A DNA stretch of 64,000 nt from NCBI GenBank assembly GCA_035373905.1, contig DAOSOK010000008.1:77387-141386 (forward strand), written 5' to 3'. Position 1 is the stretch's first letter, and each line of letters opens with the position of its first letter. The stretch is from Candidatus Ozemobacteraceae bacterium (lineage in GTDB: Bacteria; Muiribacteriota; Ozemobacteria; Ozemobacterales; Ozemobacteraceae). Under the pieces are notes generated by a model. The model was not told the origin of the DNA. It saw nothing but the letters and a program-made list of their open reading frames with translations, and did no database searches. Below are positions 9,370 to 18,121 of this stretch, piece by piece. A program made the position numbers and the translations under genes.

Positions 9370-10560
9370 TTATCTTATGCCATATACTTTGTCGAGATAT
9401 TCGTCCCACTGGGTGTCGCGGGCGAAGTCGAGGGCCTTGTAGAAAGCTCGGAACTTGCGGTAGTCGTCCGGCGTCGGCATCGCGACCGAGATGCCGGCCC
9501 CCGAGGAGACCGTGCGACAGGCGGAGACGGCGGCCAGGGCATCCTCGGCGGTCTTGCGGACCAGGGTCCCGTTCTTCACGCCGGAGAGGCCGCCCATGCC
9601 GCCGAGGCTGGCTTCGATGTCCCAGTAGTAGTTCTTGCCGCCGTAGGCTTCGCTCGGGTTGAACCGGTACCCGTCGGCCGAGGCGTTCATCAACTCGAGC
9701 ACGAAGGCGTTGAAGGCGAAGGTCAGCTCGCCGGCGCGGGCCACGTTCCAGTAGCCCATGTCGCGCATCCCGGCGCCGCTGACCATGGCTTTCGCGAAGC
9801 CGGTCGCGTTGGAGGGCCGCTCGGCATCGATCGCGCTCATGATGCGGGCGTAGGGGTATCCGTTGATGCCGGTCGTGTCGGCGGCGCCGACCATGACCTC
9901 GCAGGAGCTGCGGAACTGGTAGACGGCCTCGATCGAGCCGGGCAGACAGGCGTCGAAGGCGAGCACCGACAGCGGCCGGTTCCCGTTCAGGCGGGTTTTG
10001 AACGCGTCGAGGACGGCGACGATCTCGAACACGGTCAGGCAGTCGTTGTCGGTGTGGTCGTAGGCGACGAACCGGCTGTCAGGGTCGAAGTCGACCGCGC
10101 CGGGCTTCATGCTGGACGTGCCGCCCGTGCCGCGCCACGAGAAGATGCCGCTGCCGTGGCTGTTGATGATGAGCGCGTAGTTGCGGGCGGGGTGCCGCTC
10201 GGCCGCCTTCTTCAGGAAGCTCCACAGCACGTAGGGCGAGCCCATGTTCACCTCGCCGAGCTTGTCCTCGACGTTGACGCCGCCCTTCCGGACGGTGTAG
10301 ATCGAGGCGCCGCTTTCACCGCTGCCGCCGAAGATGCCGCCGGACTTGGGAGCGAGATCGTCGATCACGACGATTTCACAGCCGGCCGGCGGGCCCGACC
10401 GCGTCATCGCCTGGATGCTGCGCATGTTCGCGTTTTCCATGGTGGCGTCCTTGTCGTCGTTCACGATGTACAGGAGCACCGTCCATTCGTTGAGCGCCCA
10501 GCCGGTTGCCGGGGCGACGAGCACCGCCAGAACGATCAGAAGCCAACGCATCGATTTCAT
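9370..10560 (-). CDS. secreted clostripain-family (C11) cysteine protease
   Basis: This 396-aa protein has a signal peptide (MKSMRWLLIVLAVLVAPATGWA). The catalytic His lies in ALIINSHGSG and the catalytic Cys in LAFDACLPG, the order and spacing expected of peptidase family C11, which cleaves after Arg or Lys. The N-terminal block WTVLLYIVNDDKD is also typical of the family. It probably acts in the periplasm or outside the cell. It is a single gene converging on the radical SAM operon and has a divergent strand neighbour only at a distance. Nothing in its sequence suggests inactivation. Confidence 0.87.
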   Translation of the reverse strand: MKSMRWLLIVLAVLVAPATGWALNEWTVLLYIVNDDKDATMENANMRSIQAMTRSGPPAGCEIVVIDDLAPKSGGIFGGSGESGASIYTVRKGGVNVEDKLGEVNMGSPYVLWSFLKKAAERHPARNYALIINSHGSGIFSWRGTGGTSSMKPGAVDFDPDSRFVAYDHTDNDCLTVFEIVAVLDAFKTRLNGNRPLSVLAFDACLPGSIEAVYQFRSSCEVMVGAADTTGINGYPYARIMSAIDAERPSNATGFAKAMVSGAGMRDMGYWNVARAGELTFAFNAFVLELMNASADGYRFNPSEAYGGKNYYWDIEASLGGMGGLSGVKNGTLVRKTAEDALAAVSACRTVSSGAGISVAMPTPDDYRKFRAFYKALDFARDTQWDEYLDKVYGIR

Positions 10561-10719
10561 GTCTCGACCTCACCTGTCCGGATTTTTTGTATCCGCCAAT
10601 GAGCAGGAAACATGCCAGCCGCACAGGAAGCCGATGCGCGGCCCGGGAAGCCGATGCGCGACGTTCGCGCCCGTACCGGCTGCCGATTATTCGCCGGCAC
10701 CCTGCTCAACCTTCGGCAT

Positions 10720-11394
10720 TCACCGGGATGCCGGCGTTTCCTCCGTACCCGATGCGGGGGGCGTCGTCGGAATCTCGGAGGGATCGGCGACGGCCCCGTG
10801 GGCGGCGAGAAGCTCGGCGACGTCCGTCTTCCCGGCCTTTTTGGCCCAGAACAGCGGGGTTCGGTGGAAATTGTTGACGGCGTTCACGTTGGCACCCCGG
10901 GAAATCAGCAGTTCAACGACGTCGCGCGCCCCGCTTTCCGCGGCGAGATGCAAGGGCGTGCTCTCCGCGGAACCATCCCGGCTGGTGAAACCGGTGACAT
11001 CCACATCGCAGCCCGCATCGAGCAGGATGCGGCAGGCTTCGGCGCGGTTCTTCACCGCGGCGAGATGCAGGGGGGTGAGATTCCGGCCGTCGCGCACGTT
11101 CAGGTCCGCCCCGCGCGACGTCAGTAGTTCGAGAATCGCATTCTGGCCGTTTTCGACGGCGCAATGCAGGCCGCACCCCATGTCGCGCATCGTCGCGTTG
11201 ATGTCGAAGCCGTCGTCGAGCATCGCGGCGACGTCATCCGCCCGACCGGAGGCGATCATGCCGAACCACCGCTGGGCGGCGGCGCCTCCGGAGGCTTCCG
11301 AATCCTGGGCGAACAGGGTCGTCGAAACGCCGATCATCAGAGCAACGAACACAACGCAGGCCACGGCGGCCCTTCCAAAACCACGTCGAACCAT
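10720..11394 (-). CDS. secreted ankyrin-repeat protein
   Basis: This 224-aa protein has a signal peptide (AAVACVVFVALMIGVSTTLFA) and then about five ankyrin repeats, with consensus pieces such as TPLHLAAVKNRAEACRILLDAG and STPLHLAAESGARDVVELLISRGA. Ankyrin repeats mediate protein-protein binding; a signal peptide places this one outside the cytoplasm. The start at 11394 is chosen because GGAGGGG lies six bases before it. The ATG at 11397 is also possible, while the ATG at 11409 would overlap the ribosome binding site. It diverges from the asparaginase gene across about 110 bp. The function is unknown. Confidence 0.8.
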   Translation of the reverse strand: MVRRGFGRAAVACVVFVALMIGVSTTLFAQDSEASGGAAAQRWFGMIASGRADDVAAMLDDGFDINATMRDMGCGLHCAVENGQNAILELLTSRGADLNVRDGRNLTPLHLAAVKNRAEACRILLDAGCDVDVTGFTSRDGSAESTPLHLAAESGARDVVELLISRGANVNAVNNFHRTPLFWAKKAGKTDVAELLAAHGAVADPSEIPTTPPASGTEETPASR

Positions 11395-11506
11395 CATGAT
11401 CCCCTCCATGCAGAATGTCTTGCGGTTTCACACACGCTGCATACAAGATACCCCCGGACGTTGAATCAGGTAAAATGGGAAAACATTCTTTCAAAGAAGG
11501 ACACCG

Positions 11507-12580
11507 ATGCCTCGAACATCCAGGATTGTCGCCAAGTATTGTCTGATCACGCTGTTCGCTCTCTTCTGCTCGACGGCGCTGTTTGCGGCGGATCTGCCGC
11601 ATATTGTGCTTCTCGCCACCGGCGGCACGATCGCCGGGGCCGGGAAGTCGGCCGGGGAAGCCGGTTACAAGCCGAGCACCCTGCCCGTCGAGAAACTCGT
11701 CAACGCGGTTCCCGAGATCGCCTCGTTTGCTCGTCTGAGCGGCGAGCAGGTGTCCCAGGTCGACAGCCAGGCCATGACCACGACGATCTGGCTGAAGCTG
11801 GCCAACCGCATCAACGCTCTTCTCGCCGACCGCGACGTCGACGGGATCGTCGTCACGCACGGCACCGACACGCTCGAGGAGACGGCGTATTTCCTGCATC
11901 TCACGGTGAAGAGCCGCAAGCCGGTCGTCGTCACCGGCTCGATGCGCGCCGCAACGTCGATGAGCGCCGACGGCCCGATGAACCTGTTCAACGCCGTCTC
12001 CGTCGCCGCGTCACCGCTTTCGCACGGGAAGGGCGTGCTCGTCGTCCTCAACGACCGCATCCACTCGGCCCGCGAGGTCACGAAAACAGACACGACCGCT
12101 GTCGACACGTTCCAGTCGCCGAATTCCGGCCCGCTCGGCACCGTCTATTACGGGAAGGTCTCGTTCGAGCGCCTGCCCGCCCGCCGCCACACGCTCGCCA
12201 CGCCGTTCAGCGTCGCCGGCCGCGAGACCCTGCCGCGCGTCTTCATCACCTACGGCCACGCCGACAACACCCCCGAACTCGTCGAGGCCGCGATCCGCGC
12301 GAAGCCGGACGGCATCGTGAACGCCGGCGTGGGCAACGGCAACGCCTCGCCCGCCGTTCTCGAATCCCTCGGAAAGGCGCGCCGCGGCGGCATCGCCGTC
12401 GTCCGATCCGCCCGCACCGGCGGCGGCCGCGTCACCCTCGGCGCCGAGGTCGACGATGCGGCGTATGGCTTCGTCGTCGCCGACGATCTGAACCCCCAGA
12501 AAGCCCGCATTCTTCTCATGCTCGGCCTGACGCGCACCTCCGACCCGCAGGCCCTGCAGCAGCTGTTCTTCACGTATTGA
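11507..12580 (+). CDS. ansB: L-asparaginase, type II-like, exported
   Basis: This 357-aa protein has a signal peptide (LITLFALFCSTALFA). It then carries the asparaginase signatures: the first catalytic Thr in LLATGGTIAGAG and the second Thr-Asp pair in VVTHGTDTLEETAYFL. Later conserved stretches are VVTGSMRAATSMSADGPMNL and ITYGHADNTPELVEAA. Periplasmic type II enzymes hydrolyse asparagine to aspartate and ammonia. AAGGA lies before the ATG, and a TAAAAT box at 11471-11476 may be its minus-10. The gene is followed after 48 bp by a cyclase gene on the same strand. Confidence 0.92.
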   Translation: MPRTSRIVAKYCLITLFALFCSTALFAADLPHIVLLATGGTIAGAGKSAGEAGYKPSTLPVEKLVNAVPEIASFARLSGEQVSQVDSQAMTTTIWLKLANRINALLADRDVDGIVVTHGTDTLEETAYFLHLTVKSRKPVVVTGSMRAATSMSADGPMNLFNAVSVAASPLSHGKGVLVVLNDRIHSAREVTKTDTTAVDTFQSPNSGPLGTVYYGKVSFERLPARRHTLATPFSVAGRETLPRVFITYGHADNTPELVEAAIRAKPDGIVNAGVGNGNASPAVLESLGKARRGGIAVVRSARTGGGRVTLGAEVDDAAYGFVVADDLNPQKARILLMLGLTRTSDPQALQQLFFTY

Positions 12581-12628
12581 TGGCGGCTGAAGAAGCCCGG
12601 CTCGCGAACAGGAAAGCAGGTTGAAACG

Positions 12629-14080
12629 ATGACACAGCCGGTTTTTCAGGATGCCATTCACCGGTGTCAGCTTTTTGGAACGTTTTCCGAGGATGTTCTC
12701 AAAACCGCCGGGTCGCGGCTTGCAGCGCTCACTCCAGCCGAGCTCTTCCGGATCAATCCCCTGAGGTTCGCCAGCCAGGCCTCTCTGGCGGAGGAAACCT
12801 GCATCGACCTGTTCGTTTGCGGGACCCGGGCCGGCCTTTTCGAACTCTCCTTCGATGTCATCTGCACGACATGCGGAGGGATTTTACACTCTTCGCCTGA
12901 CCTGGGAGCCCTGCAAAGTCTTGTTTTCTGCGAGTTGTGCATGTTCGAAAAGGTCGTCACTCTGGACGAGATGATCGAAGCCTCGTTCACCGCCTCCCCC
13001 TCGATCGCCCCGACAGCCGTGGATCGATATCGGGATTATCCGACGTTCAGACACTTTCACTTTTCCCATAATTTCCAGCCTTCGCCCGAACTGCTCGAAT
13101 ACCTGCAGACAAACGGCCTGGCTTTCGTTTTCATCCACCCGCACGAAGAGGCGGAAATCCCGTTTCACGCCGCCCAGGGCGATCTCGTTCGACTCGTTTC
13201 CGTATCCCCGCACACGGGCGTTTCCATGCGTATCGACGGGCGCCCCGGAAGCGGGGATGCAGATTTCCGCGCCCTGGTGATTTCAGATCAGGGGTTTTCA
13301 AAAAACGATCTCACGCTGCCTCAAGGGACGACGAGCATCACCGTGAAAAACGCCTCGAACCGAACGGTCGGCATCAAGGCGCTGCGTTCGAACGTCGAGA
13401 AGCTGCACGAGATCCTTCGGGAACGCCCTTCCGGGATGGCGCCCTACCTGTCGGGAAGGGCGATCCTCCACAATAAATATTTTCGACGCTATTTCAGAAT
13501 CAACGAAGCCAGAAGGGATTTCGGCCTCCTCATTCGCAATGTCACGGTTCTCTTCACCGACCTTGTCGGATCCACACAGATGTATGACAGGCTCGGGGAT
13601 GTCTCGGCGAACCGGGTCGTCCAGCAGCATTTCTCGGTTCTCAACGGCCTCATCGAACGGCACGGCGGCGTCACGGTCAAAACGATGGGTGACGCCGTGA
13701 TGGCAACGTTTCTCACGCCGAAAGCCGCGACGGAATGCGCCGTCGAGATGATTCGCTCGATGACCCGCGTGCTCTGGAGGGACGGCGCCCCCCTGGGTCT
13801 GAAAATCGGCATCCACGAAGGCCCGGCACTCACCGTCAGCAACCAGGGAATCCCGGATTACTTCGGCCAGACCATAAATATAGCCGCCAGAATTCAAAAA
13901 CTGGCCGGGGAAAACGAAATACGGATCTCAGGCACCGCGATGAACGAACCCGGCATCGAAGATATCCTGTCCCGGCACGGATTCGAATCGGAAAGCGAGA
14001 CGGTGCGGCTGAAGGGCGTCGATGCGCCGGTAACGGTCTTCTGTTGCCGCCCGCGTGATGAATCTCCCGTGACCCCTTGA
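12629..14080 (+). CDS. cytosolic class III nucleotidyl cyclase with zinc-ribbon N-domain
   Basis: This 483-aa protein has no membrane helices. The N-terminal half has a zinc ribbon (CTTCGG, then CELC about 30 residues later) and resembles the DUF5939-type region found before some bacterial cyclases. The C-terminal cyclase domain (about residues 305-475) is complete: both metal Asp (VLFTDLVGST and KTMGDAVMA), the Lys in VKTMGD, and Asn and Arg in INIAARI. Unlike the tandem membrane cyclases near the window start, it can be active as a homodimer. It follows the asparaginase gene by 48 bp and may share its transcript. A GC-rich hairpin lies just after the stop. Confidence 0.86.
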   Translation: MTQPVFQDAIHRCQLFGTFSEDVLKTAGSRLAALTPAELFRINPLRFASQASLAEETCIDLFVCGTRAGLFELSFDVICTTCGGILHSSPDLGALQSLVFCELCMFEKVVTLDEMIEASFTASPSIAPTAVDRYRDYPTFRHFHFSHNFQPSPELLEYLQTNGLAFVFIHPHEEAEIPFHAAQGDLVRLVSVSPHTGVSMRIDGRPGSGDADFRALVISDQGFSKNDLTLPQGTTSITVKNASNRTVGIKALRSNVEKLHEILRERPSGMAPYLSGRAILHNKYFRRYFRINEARRDFGLLIRNVTVLFTDLVGSTQMYDRLGDVSANRVVQQHFSVLNGLIERHGGVTVKTMGDAVMATFLTPKAATECAVEMIRSMTRVLWRDGAPLGLKIGIHEGPALTVSNQGIPDYFGQTINIAARIQKLAGENEIRISGTAMNEPGIEDILSRHGFESESETVRLKGVDAPVTVFCCRPRDESPVTP

Positions 14081-14086
14081 CGAACC

Positions 14087-14112
14087 GACCCGGCCCGAAA
14101 CCGGGCCGGGTC
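14087..14112 (+). terminator. GC-rich hairpin after cyclase gene
   Basis: GACCCGGCCCG pairs with CCGGGCCGGGTC across a short A-rich loop, starting 7 bases after the stop codon. Only a short T stretch follows, so efficiency is uncertain. Confidence 0.65.
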
Positions 14113-14121
14113 TTGATCAAT

Positions 14122-14212
14122 ATTGAGTCCTGTAACATGTCCCCCGTCCGTGCTGAGCCTGTCGATGCACGAAAGGCTCTCGCCCTTCGACAGGCTCAGG
14201 GCGAACGGGGGC
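14122..14212. repeat. palindromic dispersed element, copy 1
   Basis: It begins with the terminal motif ATTGAGTCCTG at 14122. Opposed core arms follow, TGCTGAGCCTGTCGA and TTCGACAGGCTCAGG. It lies between the terminator and the convergent gene at 14225. It belongs to the same family as copies at about 15.4, 22.2, 23.9, 31.9, 41.7 and 55.7 kb. Confidence 0.8.
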
Positions 14213-14224
14213 GCTACACGAGGG

Positions 14225-15091
14225 CTATTTTTTTGCCGGCGGAAAAAGCTTTCCGAGAGGGGTTATATAGTTGTTGCGATCTATCGTGACGGACGCAGGG
14301 TCGAACACGCCGAGGTTGACGTAGGCTTTGGGCAGAATGGTGGGGAAAGAGGCCTTCGGGTTCACCACGTGGTTCCCGAGGAGTTTCAGGCGAAGCCGCT
14401 GTGAAGGGGGCAGCACCGAGTTGATCATCTCGACCTGGTGAGTGACGCAGCTGCTCGAAAGAGTGTTGTAGTAATCATCCGGCCGCTCCCGGGTGCCTTC
14501 CAGAACGGCGGTTCTGGCAAACGCGATCTTCTGCTCCGGGGTCAACCGGAGGCGGTAGGCCTGGAGCTTGCGACCGTCGACGCCGCACTCGATCATGGAA
14601 TAGTCTTCCCAGGTCGAGACGACCGCGATGTTCGGATACACCTTATGCGTGCCCTTCCAGATGAAATCGATCTTCTGCTTGGGGTATCGGTAAGCCTCGA
14701 AGGAAACGACCAGGCCTTCGGCCTGTTCCCCGCGCGGGCCGGTGAAGCCGCCCGGCTTGAAGGTCATGACGACGTACCCGTGCCCGAACAGCCATTCGGG
14801 CGGAAACGGCTTGAGAATGAAATAGATCTCGTCCGTCAGACGGGGGTCGATGACCGCCTGCCCGCTGGCGAAAACTCTCTCGTCGCAGGGAACCGTGGGG
14901 GAGTTGAGCAGACGGCCGCGGATGTTGCCGACCGTGAGAAGGTCGCCTTCCGTCGCGACCAGCACCGCCCGCCCGGTCGGCCCGTGATCGGCACAGGATG
15001 GCCCGCCCCCCGTGCCCGCCAGCAGAGGAAATCCCGCGAGGACGAGAAAGAGAACCGCCAGACCGATCCGTTCCATCCATCTTCCAGACAT
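14225..15091 (-). CDS. secreted protein of unknown function, possibly papain-like (DUF4105-like)
   Basis: This 288-aa protein starts at 15091, five bases after GGAGGG. It has a signal peptide (RIGLAVLFLVLAGFPLLAG). A His in the block WLFGHGYVVMTF and a Cys in YYNTLSSSCVTHQ are arranged like the His and Cys of DUF4105-type or permuted papain-like secreted proteins, but I cannot confirm the family. The remainder is soluble. A second secreted protein with a comparable His/Cys pair lies at 22367-23293. No operon partner is evident; the 3' end abuts a dispersed palindromic element. Confidence 0.7.
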   Translation of the reverse strand: MSGRWMERIGLAVLFLVLAGFPLLAGTGGGPSCADHGPTGRAVLVATEGDLLTVGNIRGRLLNSPTVPCDERVFASGQAVIDPRLTDEIYFILKPFPPEWLFGHGYVVMTFKPGGFTGPRGEQAEGLVVSFEAYRYPKQKIDFIWKGTHKVYPNIAVVSTWEDYSMIECGVDGRKLQAYRLRLTPEQKIAFARTAVLEGTRERPDDYYNTLSSSCVTHQVEMINSVLPPSQRLRLKLLGNHVVNPKASFPTILPKAYVNLGVFDPASVTIDRNNYITPLGKLFPPAKK

Positions 15092-15455
15092 CGTTCCCTC
15101 CGTCGTAACCCAAAAATGAGGCTGAATTATCGCGAGCAAGCGTTATGCCACCCGGCCGGACGCGCGGACAGGCCGTGGAAGCGGTTCCGTCCCTTCCCGG
15201 GTGCCGGATTTTCGGCCGTTTCACACCATTGAAGGCCGTGACAGTCGCATTCAATCGCCGTTTGCGCATTTCTGTCCGTCTCAGCCCAAATTCAGGCAGG
15301 CCTGAAACGGGTTATTGATTCCTGCAGAATGAATGCCACCCGTTCGCCCTGAGCCTGTCGAAGGGCGAAATGAGGAATCATCTGCAAGTGGCTGTTCGTG
15401 CTTCGACAAGCTCAGCACGAACGGAGACACGAAGCTGGTTTTTGATATGCAGGAC
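15092..15455. other. intergenic region, mostly occupied by a repeat element
   Basis: The part next to 15091 holds the ribosome binding site and leader of the minus-strand gene. From 15314 onward it is filled by the dispersed element with terminal inverted repeats. I see no additional gene. Confidence 0.6.
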
Positions 15456-15460
15456 TCAAT
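15314..15460. repeat. palindromic dispersed element, copy 2, complete with terminal inverted repeats
   Basis: The left end ATTGATTCCTGCA (15314-15326) and right end TGCAGGACTCAAT (15448-15460) are inverted repeats matching at 12 of 13 positions. Inside are two opposed copies of the core (CCTGAGCCTGTCGAA and TTCGACAAGCTCAG). At 147 bp, non-coding and with inverted ends, it resembles a MITE. The right end supplies the TGA stop of the gene at 15456-16220. Confidence 0.85.
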
Positions 15461-16220
15461 ATTTCCAGGAAAGCACAACGGTTCCGTTGTCCGTACCGCC
15501 CGCGTTCTTCCAGGAACCTTCCGCCCGCCCCAGCGAGATCGTCGCGGCGAATGAGCCGTTCAGGCCGGCACGAGCTTTCTTACCGACGGGGAGTTCGGTG
15601 AACTCCAGCGTTGCGCCCTTCAGCGTGCCCTGGATCTTCACCTGGGCCCCGAGCGTTTTCCAGGTGATCTGCCCGGTGAACTCGCCCGTCGCCTCCTTCA
15701 GCTCGATGATTCGCAAAACGAAGGGCCAGGTCTTGCCGGTTTTTTCCGATGCCGCCTCGCCGGAAAGATCCTTCCGCACCGGCAGGGAAACCGCCCGCTG
15801 CGGCTGGTCCGCCGCGACTTCCTCCATGCTTGCCGCGCCAAGGTCGCCGTCGGGGCCTGTCCAGTCGCCCTCCCAGCGGGTTCCACTTTTCTGAAGTCGG
15901 TAGGCGACGTTCAGGCGACCCTTGCCCTGTTTGACGGCCGCCGTCTCGGTGAACTCGAGAACATCGCCCTGGAGCGTCCCCGTCAGGGTGTGAACAGCGT
16001 CGAGCGACTTCCAGGTGATCTGCCCCGAAATCTCGCCCGTCGACTCGTCTAGCGAGGTGATCCTCAGGATGAACGGCCAGAATTTGCCTGTCTTGTTCGA
16101 TTTCGACACGCCGAAAAAATCCTGGTCGAGCGGAAACGCCGACGTCGCCGCGGCGATTCCGAGAAACACCGTCAGCAGAAGAACGCACATCATGGAAGCG
16201 CGCATCCGGCTCTCCTTCAT
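15456..16220 (-). CDS. secreted protein with two tandem copies of an unknown beta-rich domain
   Basis: This 254-aa protein starts at 16220 after GGGAGGG. It has a signal peptide (MRASMMCVLLLTVFLGIAAATSAF), then two homologous domains of about 95-105 residues. Both contain KTGK(F/T)WPF(I/V)LRI, then TGE(I/F)(S/T)GQITWK(S/T)L and G(D/A)(V/T)LEFTE. The alternating polar and hydrophobic pattern suggests beta structure. I do not recognise the domain. The stop codon lies within the terminal repeat of a dispersed element, so the C-terminus may have been redefined by insertion. It diverges from a glycosidase gene. Confidence 0.8.
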   Translation of the reverse strand: MKESRMRASMMCVLLLTVFLGIAAATSAFPLDQDFFGVSKSNKTGKFWPFILRITSLDESTGEISGQITWKSLDAVHTLTGTLQGDVLEFTETAAVKQGKGRLNVAYRLQKSGTRWEGDWTGPDGDLGAASMEEVAADQPQRAVSLPVRKDLSGEAASEKTGKTWPFVLRIIELKEATGEFTGQITWKTLGAQVKIQGTLKGATLEFTELPVGKKARAGLNGSFAATISLGRAEGSWKNAGGTDNGTVVLSWKY

Positions 16221-16384
16221 TTCGCCCTCCCGAGAGGCATTGATGGTCCGTGATCCGATGTCTTCCCGGCATCGGCACATGGTCAGCATATCGGACGTTG
16301 CGTCATTCGCGCAACCGGGCAAATCGGAAGCCGACCGAATCGCCCTCACGCAATTTTATAGCAATATATTTTTAATCGGCGAGG

Positions 16385-16390
16385 TATAAT
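16385..16390 (+). promoter_or_regulatory. consensus -10 box before the GH13 gene
   Basis: TATAAT lies 35 bases before the ATG at 16425, with an AT-rich upstream tract. No good minus-35 hexamer is seen. It rules out the ATG at 16389 as the start. Confidence 0.55.
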
Positions 16391-16424
16391 GGTTCATCCG
16401 CAGCTTTCACAGGGAGGCACTCTC

Positions 16425-18029
16425 ATGAGACTCGTTCTCGTCGCTCTGATCGCCGGAATCTGGCTCGCGACCGGCATGCGCGCCTGCGCCGAGCCGTCCA
16501 AGTGGTCGGCCATGAACGTCTACGACCAGGCCCGCGAGCAGGAGCTGGCCGCCCGGGCCGCCGACTGGCGCAACGGGCCGGTCGTCTACCAGGTCATCGT
16601 CGACCGGTTCTCGCCGTCCTCCGAACTCGCGAAGAAGAAATCCCTGTATGCGGCGCCCCGACGCCTCCGCGACTGGCAGGAAACGCCGAAGACCGGTTCC
16701 TACCTGAAAAAGGAAGGCGTCTGGTCGCACGAAGTCGATTTCTGGGGCGGCGATCTCGGTAGCCTCCTGGGCAGCATCGGCTACATCCAGGAACTGGGCG
16801 TCGACGTCGTCTATCTGAACCCGGTCTTTTCCTCGCTGACGAACCACAAATACGACGCGTGGGACTACCACAAGGTCGACCCCGTCTACGGCTCGCGCGC
16901 CGACCTCGCGGCGCTGGCGGCCGACCTGCACCGGCGCGGCATGCGGCTCGTGCTGGACGGCGTCTTCAACCACATGGGCCGGCGCAGCGCGATGTTCGAG
17001 GAGGCGCTCCGCAACCCGCGCAGTCGATGGCGGCCCTTCTTCAAGTTCTCCGAAACATCCGATCGCGGATATATCGGGTGGTATGATGTCGAGAACCTTC
17101 CCGAGCTGAACCTCGAGAACCCCGACGTCCAGAAGTACATCTACGGGGCGCCGGACTCGGTGGTCCAGTCGTATCTGCTGAAGGAGGAAATCGACGGCTG
17201 GCGGCTCGACGTCGCGTTCGACCTCGGCTTCCGCTACCTGACAGACCTCACCCAGGCCGCGCACACGGCGAAACCCGGCTCGCTGATCGTCGGCGAAATC
17301 TGGAACTACCCCGAAGAATGGCATCCGGCCGTCGACGGCGTCATGAACATGCACGGTCGCAAGCTTCTGCTGACCATGCTCGAGGGCCGCCTGTCGGGCC
17401 CGATGTGCAGCCAGATGTGGGAAACCTCGATCGCGGACGCCGGCATGGACCACATCCTGAAAAGCTGGCTGGTGCTCGACAACCACGACACCCCCCGCCT
17501 GCCGAACCTGCTGCCTCAGGTCTGGCAGCAGAAAATGGCCCGTATGCTCCAGTTCACGCTCCCCGGCGCAGTCTGCCTGTATTACGGCAGCGAGCTCGGC
17601 ATGACCGGCGGCGAAGACCCCGAGCAGCGCGCCCCCATGCGGTGGGACCTGGTCTCCCCCGACAACGAGATGCTCGCGCTCCACCGCCGACTGCTGAAAC
17701 TGCGCCACGCCGAGCCGGCCCTGCGCTACGGCGACTTCCGGCGACTCCATTCCGAGAACCTGTTCGCCTTCCTGCGCCGCACGACCTCGGTGCGCGAGAC
17801 CGTCGTCGTCCTCGCCAACCCGACGAACCGCACCGTCAAGGAGCTGATTCAGCTTCGCGAAAGCAAGTTCCAGGATGTCACGCCTCTGCGCGACCAGCTC
17901 TCGGACAGGACGTTCACCGTCTTCTCCGGAACCGTCGACGTCGAGGTGCCCGCCCGCTCCGTCCTCATCCTCAAGGCCGACACCGCCGACTACCCCCACG
18001 GCTACAACCGCTACGATCGGATCTATTGA
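16425..18029 (+). CDS. exported GH13 (alpha-amylase family) glycosidase
   Basis: This 534-aa protein has a signal peptide (MRLVLVALIAGIWLATGMRACA). All four GH13 regions are present: DGVFNH, the nucleophile Asp in GWRLDVAFD, the acid/base Glu in VGEIW and the transition-state Asp in LDNHDTPR. An early VYQVIVDRFSPSS and YDAWDYHKVDPVYG resemble cyclomaltodextrinase, neopullulanase or maltogenic amylase enzymes. The C-terminal beta domain is present. It probably degrades alpha-glucans in the periplasm or outside the cell. The start at 16425 is set by GGGAGG and by the TATAAT box upstream. Confidence 0.9.
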   Translation: MRLVLVALIAGIWLATGMRACAEPSKWSAMNVYDQAREQELAARAADWRNGPVVYQVIVDRFSPSSELAKKKSLYAAPRRLRDWQETPKTGSYLKKEGVWSHEVDFWGGDLGSLLGSIGYIQELGVDVVYLNPVFSSLTNHKYDAWDYHKVDPVYGSRADLAALAADLHRRGMRLVLDGVFNHMGRRSAMFEEALRNPRSRWRPFFKFSETSDRGYIGWYDVENLPELNLENPDVQKYIYGAPDSVVQSYLLKEEIDGWRLDVAFDLGFRYLTDLTQAAHTAKPGSLIVGEIWNYPEEWHPAVDGVMNMHGRKLLLTMLEGRLSGPMCSQMWETSIADAGMDHILKSWLVLDNHDTPRLPNLLPQVWQQKMARMLQFTLPGAVCLYYGSELGMTGGEDPEQRAPMRWDLVSPDNEMLALHRRLLKLRHAEPALRYGDFRRLHSENLFAFLRRTTSVRETVVVLANPTNRTVKELIQLRESKFQDVTPLRDQLSDRTFTVFSGTVDVEVPARSVLILKADTADYPHGYNRYDRIY

Positions 18030-18073
18030 TCCTCGGCATGCAAATAGTTACATCCGCTGCCGGCGGGCTGCGT

Positions 18074-18102
18074 TTGCAACTCCGGATTCCATGCGGTACG
18101 AT
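18074..18102 (+). promoter_or_regulatory. sigma70-type promoter
   Basis: TTGCAA (18074-18079) and TACGAT (18097-18102) are separated by 17 bases. It lies 20 bases before the ATG at 18122, so that gene probably has its own transcript. Confidence 0.55.
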
Positions 18103-18121
18103 CTCACCAGGAGAATGAACG

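Noticed and set aside
12629..14080. Cytosolic cyclase as another degenerate cyclase
   Set aside because: Both metal Asp, the Lys, and the Asn/Arg pair are all present, so it appears complete.
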